This document shows, piece by piece, positions 61,291 to 64,000 of a DNA stretch of 64,000 nucleotides; the first letter of the stretch is position 1; every line of letters begins with the position of its first letter. The position numbers were made by a program, and so were the translations under genes. Location of the stretch: positions 496,001-560,000 of the forward strand of contig JACAXG010000253.1 of assembly GCA_018881555.1 (NCBI GenBank), written 5' to 3'. The DNA comes from Amblyornis subalaris. Lineage: Eukaryota; Chordata; Aves; Passeriformes; Ptilonorhynchidae. The notes below the pieces were generated by a model that searched no databases, had not been told where the DNA came from, and was given only the letters and a program-made list of their open reading frames with translations.

Positions 61291-62479
61291 CAGGCACGAT
61301 CTTCAGTTCATCTGTCTTGGAAAGACTTGAGTGAGAGGGGAATTGATTTTCTCCAGCCTGAACAAGGCAAGCGCCTCTCAGACCCAGATAGAGAGTGAAG
61401 TCCCATTATCGGCTGAAATGGGGAAGCAGCTGGGAAATCATTAAAGAGAAAGCAAAGACAAAGCCGCTTTAGGGAGGTGACAACTTGCTGTCCCCCGGCA
61501 GTGTCTGGGGCTGCCACCCCTGGAACTACTTTGGGGCTGTGTCACTCTGGCCCCGTGAGAGAGTTTGGTGACACTGCGTGACCATTTGCCAGCATCAGCA
61601 GCAGCTTCCCATGGGAGATGGGAGTGGCTGGCACTGGTTGTGTTGGTCACACTGGTTGTGCTGGTTGCACAGCTCTATGAACAAGAGAGGTGGCATGGGG
61701 GACCTGTGGGTGGCTCAGCTCATCCCCCTGGATGGAGAGGGATCCGTACAGGTGTGGTGGTGGTGCCACGGATGTCGACCTCATTCTCTGCTCCTACACT
61801 GATCACGTGGAGGTGCGGACACGCCGAAGCCAGGTTAGCAGTGCCGGACAAGGAGCCACCCAGGGCTGGACCTGCTGTCACATGCCGGCTTTCTGCACTC
61901 CTACGGCTGCTGTGCTGTGGCTGCCCTGTCTGTAAGGACGAGAAGAAATTGATGTCACGTCCCTGTCGCTGTCCCCGGCCTGCGAGATCATTCACGTGGT
62001 CCTTGGGTTGATCCAGATGGTCCGGGCAGAGGTTCCTCTGGCAGCGTCCTCCCCGGCGCTGGGTGCTCTGCAGCACAGTTCCAGCTCAAAGAGCTTGTTA
62101 GTTCAAGCCGGCACCTGGTGTTTGCAGACATCAGTTACGGCCAAGACAAGAGCTCAGTGCTTTGCTCTTGACAAAGGCGGCTGCCGGGTCAGCGCCAGCG
62201 CGGCGTGAACTGCGCAGCCGGGGCTGCCGGGGCTGCCCAGCTCCCCGGGGCTGCAGCGCTCCCCTCGCCTTTCCCTAGGTCAGAAAGGAAACAACAAAAG
62301 GGAGAATGAAGAACAAGCCAAAGCTCTTGGTAGTGTTTTCCAGCTTCTTCTCCCTGTATTCCATGGCAGAAGCACATCAAACAGATGCTTGCCTGAAGAA
62401 GGTCGCCAGCCCGAGGTGGCTGCCCGGCGCTGGGACGCTGCCGGGGGGAGCGGTGGCGGTACCTGGCGAGAGTTTTCTC

Positions 62480-62790
62480 TGTGTGCTCTGTCCGCCCAGC
62501 GCTAAAAAAAGGCACAAAATGAGCAAAATTATGCGCTGAGTCATTAATCGTTCACTCGCTGCTTTAGTCACCAGTGTTCCCACACCGGGGGACGTTTGCT
62601 GAGGGGGCACAAACTGAACTGTCATCGCGTTAAATGGATGTGGCCGAAAGCAGTAAAGAGCTGCTGCTGCATGCGCGGCTTCTGACACCAGACAGACCAT
62701 CGGGCTCCGTGGCCACAAGAGCTGCTCAATTAATGACAACTCCCTAATGAATCCATTGATTAATCGCGGCCGTGTGCCGCGGCGCCGGGG
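62480..62790. promoter_or_regulatory. Dense homeobox/AP-1 motif island (candidate enhancer)
   Basis: TGAGTCATTAATCG (62537-62550) joins an AP-1 site to a homeobox core. Further on are CTCAATTAATGA (62725-62736), CCCTAATGAATCC and ATTGATTAATCG (62755-62766). This is one of the densest runs of TAAT cores in the 20 kb downstream of DHX58, in otherwise GC-rich DNA. Conserved-enhancer status is inferred. Confidence 0.4.
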
Positions 62791-64000
62791 CGTGCTGCCC
62801 GCGGAGGTGGTGGCAGCGGAGCAGCTGCTGCTCGTGTCCCATGACAGCACGGGTCACTGTCCTGGACCCTGTCCTCCCACGGGCATCTCAGCCCCTGCAG
62901 AGGGACACGAGCTGCTGTTCCACGGGTGCTGGTGCGGTGGGAGCACCCCCTGCTCAGGTGGGCTCTGTGCCGCAGTGTCACTGTCCCGTCTGCCGGTGCT
63001 CCCCAGCCTCCCCCACCCGACACGGGGCTGTTTTAGCCGCGTAACCCGCCCTGCTGGAGCCAAGCGTGTGTGAAAGAGCCTGTCTCAGCGCAGCGAAGAG
63101 CCATAAAGGACCTATTTATGGAGCTGGCTCCTCGCAATGTTTTCAGACACAGCCCTCGCATGTTTTCATAACAGCAACGCCTCCACCTCTCGCCAGCTGC
63201 CAGCGGAGCTGAGCCTCTCGCCGCTGTCCCCCGTACGCCCCGGGGAGCCGGGAGCCCCGGCGATGGGCTGGCGGCTGCGGGGCTTCCCGTTGGGATCCCG
63301 GCCCCGGCGCAGTCCCGAGGCAGCTCGTAGGGCCGTGCCTTGGCTGCCTCTCCCATCCTGGCTGCGACATGGCGCTACGCCCACGCAGGGACACGCTCCC
63401 ACCCTTGGCACGGACGGGCTGCTTTGTGTGGCAGGTGACGGACTTGCCAGCAGCCCCTCTGCCCAGGCCACCTCGCCACCATGTTTTCCATTGCCTGGAA
63501 TTCGCTGGCGGGCAGCACTGAGCGCACGGCTGCGTCTGGCGTCCAGCTGGAGGAGCAGCAGCTCCCAGGCTTCTTCCTGGGAATACCCTACGGAAGGACC
63601 AGCCTCCGCTCCAGCCGTGGTTCCGTGCTGCTCACTGGCCATACGCGGGGTCGATGTGAGCCGTGTCCGGCCCAGCCCCGTCTCCCCCGCTGTGCCAGGC
63701 ACCCCCCGGTGACACTGTGGCAGCCCCTGCGGTGACAGCGCGGCAGCAACGGCTGTGTCATGCACGTGTGGGAGGCAGGTGAGCACAGAGAGGGAGCAGG
63801 GAGATCTCTCCTGCTCAGCGCCGATGCGCGGGAGGGAGCAGGAGTGGGGCTGTCTCCATGGCAGGGAGACAAGTAACTTTTCATTAGTTCATTTAGGAAT
63901 TCCTTGCAAACAGGAATGCCGACCCACCCGAGCTCATTAAGTCACGTCAATGGTGCTGCCCGAATAAATACTCCAGTCGCCACCTGCACCGCCAGCCAAC

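Larger units (their letters stand above)
54061..64000. other. Noncoding stretch, probably a long first intron
   Basis: Ten kilobases with no supportable exon. It holds the (CCATC)22 satellite, several AT-rich islands (57150-57420, 59600-59760, 61150-61290, 62480-62790) and otherwise GC-rich DNA. Long open frames here are on mixed strands, overlap one another and have low-complexity translations. Confidence 0.45.

Overview
This is vertebrate nuclear DNA, most likely avian. The evidence is multi-exon genes with short GT-AG introns on a GC-rich background, orexin and LGP2 proteins of bird-like sequence, and a pair of intronless HSP25/HSP30-class small heat-shock genes at the place where mammals carry HSPB9. 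The order HCRT, KCNH4, RAB5C, HSP pair, KAT2A, DHX58 matches the human 17q21.2 block read in reverse, so the window is probably a GC-rich microchromosome segment like chicken chromosome 27. I can place it no more precisely than that. Single unresolved bases (n) are scattered through it, some of them inside exons.

Layout. 1-1892: the last three visible exons of an unrecognised plus-strand gene. 2700-4300: HCRT (orexin precursor) with a TATA box and an AT-rich homeodomain-type element upstream. 4460-14790: KCNH4 (ELK-type potassium channel), with a CpG/GC-box promoter and a consensus RE1/REST site in intron 1. 14866-28045: RAB5C, with a bidirectional-looking CpG promoter, an 8 kb first intron, five further coding exons and a long 3' UTR. 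29190-31740: two divergently transcribed small heat-shock genes sharing a 1.1 kb promoter region. Their last ~300 bp are nearly identical, and one carries a (CAG)14 tract in its 5' UTR. 32600-39120: KAT2A (GCN5). 39400-43950: DHX58 (LGP2), with two ISRE-type elements upstream. 43950-64000: about 20 kb with no exon I can recognise. It holds two CpG-rich segments, several tandem repeats including (CCATC)22, and several AT-rich, homeobox-motif-rich islands that look like conserved enhancers. By human synteny this should be the 5' part of ZNF385C, but no zinc-finger exon of that family is visible.

The genes form a conserved neighbourhood rather than an operon. Every recognised gene except one heat-shock copy is on the plus strand, and gaps are short (KCNH4 to RAB5C and KAT2A to DHX58 are each under 1 kb). 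The most informative signals beyond the coding models are regulatory: stress elements between the heat-shock genes, interferon elements before DHX58, the REST site in KCNH4, and the orexin-neuron element before HCRT. No mobile element, CRISPR array, tRNA or rRNA gene was recognised.
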